Positions 11,181-11,376 of a stretch of DNA of 11,376 nucleotides are shown here, one piece after another (positions within the stretch are counted from its first letter, which is position 1; each line of letters starts with the position of its first letter). This DNA is from CAYVNU01 sp964453265 (GTDB lineage: Bacteria > Patescibacteriota > Doudnabacteria > UBA920). The notes beneath the pieces are model-generated. The model was not told the DNA's origin. It searched no databases and saw nothing but the letters and a program-made list of their open reading frames with translations. A program made the position numbers and the translations under genes. The stretch covers positions 1 to 11,376 of the forward strand of contig CAYVNU010000030.1 in the NCBI GenBank assembly GCA_964453265.1, written 5' to 3'.

Positions 11181-11253
11181 GTGCCGTGGGGATGAGTTGA
11201 ATACCTGACACGACGCTCTTCAGGCGTCTGCTCTACCGCTGAGCTACCACGGC
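11179..11253 (-). tRNA. tRNA-Phe(GAA), weak T stem
   Basis: Read on the minus strand: acceptor GCCGTGG/CCACGGC, D stem GCTC/GAGC with a short loop, anticodon stem GACGC/GCGTC with loop CTGAAGA (anticodon GAA), discriminator A73 and encoded CCA. The T loop TTCAACT is normal, but the stem AGGTA/CATCC pairs at only three of five positions and lacks the usual G53-C61 pair. Position 37 is G, whereas bacterial tRNA-Phe usually has A. It is probably functional, but a decayed copy cannot be excluded. Confidence 0.78.
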
Positions 11254-11279
11254 GTAAATGAAAATATGTATTAGAACCA

Positions 11280-11318
11280 GCCCTACTTCGCTCTTACTTC
11301 GCAAGAGCTTCGAAGGGC
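11280..11318. repeat. Hairpin with repeated CTTCG near the window end
   Basis: GCCCT/AGGGC (11280-11284/11314-11318) encloses GCTCTT/AAGAGC (11290-11295/11303-11308). CTTCG occurs four times between 11286 and 11327. It resembles the other palindromic repeats. No gene is seen from 11254 to 11376. Confidence 0.5.
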
Positions 11319-11376
11319 ACTGCTTCGACATTATGTACTCAATCGTTTTGCAACGACATAAGTTGTTGAACTGCTT

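Overview
The window reads like an AT-rich stretch of a Patescibacteria (CPR, probably Parcubacteria-type) chromosome. The evidence is indirect. Proteins are compact or stripped down: a 461-residue SpeA-type decarboxylase without its helical insert, a four-domain S1, and a metallo-beta-lactamase-fold protein without its metal motif. tRNA genes encode their own CCA. Many genes lack a Shine-Dalgarno (SD) sequence, intrinsic terminators are short, and REP-like GC-rich palindromes are scattered between genes. TGA acts as a stop (gene ending at 7230), so the code looks standard (table 11). The lineage is an inference; no rRNA is present.

Layout. Positions 1-48 are the 3' part of a tRNA-Gly(GCC). 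A palindrome-rich block follows (97-262) and ends in a second copy of the tRNA-Gly 3' end. Two small orphan genes come next (438-926, possible papain/transglutaminase-fold cysteine enzyme; 982-1254, membrane protein). A third, 12-bp copy of the tRNA 3' end lies at 1299-1310. From 1485 a strong promoter and a long structured leader precede a secreted GH73-like hydrolase (1713-2357). tRNA-Cys and tRNA-Leu(UAA) follow, then a possible small RNA (2759-2881) and the SpeA-like decarboxylase (2948-4333). A DUF378 membrane protein (4455-4679) converges on ribosomal protein S1 (5906-4722, minus strand) across a bidirectional terminator.

The 401-bp gap between S1 and the divergent MBL-fold gene (6308-6934) is dense with inverted repeats. 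These include three perfect pairs in interleaved order A-B-C-A'-B'-C'. Downstream lie two small unknown genes (7027-7736) tightly coupled to gyrA (7738-10203). After it come an NlpC/P60-type peptidase (10402-11025) with a structured leader that can hide its SD, and tRNA-Phe on the minus strand (11253-11179).

How it fits together: mostly housekeeping (tRNAs, S1, gyrase, polyamine-type decarboxylase) plus two cell-wall hydrolases. The unusual content is regulatory. Both wall-hydrolase genes and S1 have long leaders with competing RNA pairings and terminator-like hairpins. The best candidates for undescribed biology are the interleaved-repeat element at 6051-6124, the leaders at 1514-1712 and 10312-10401, and the tRNA-tail repeat islet at 27-1310.
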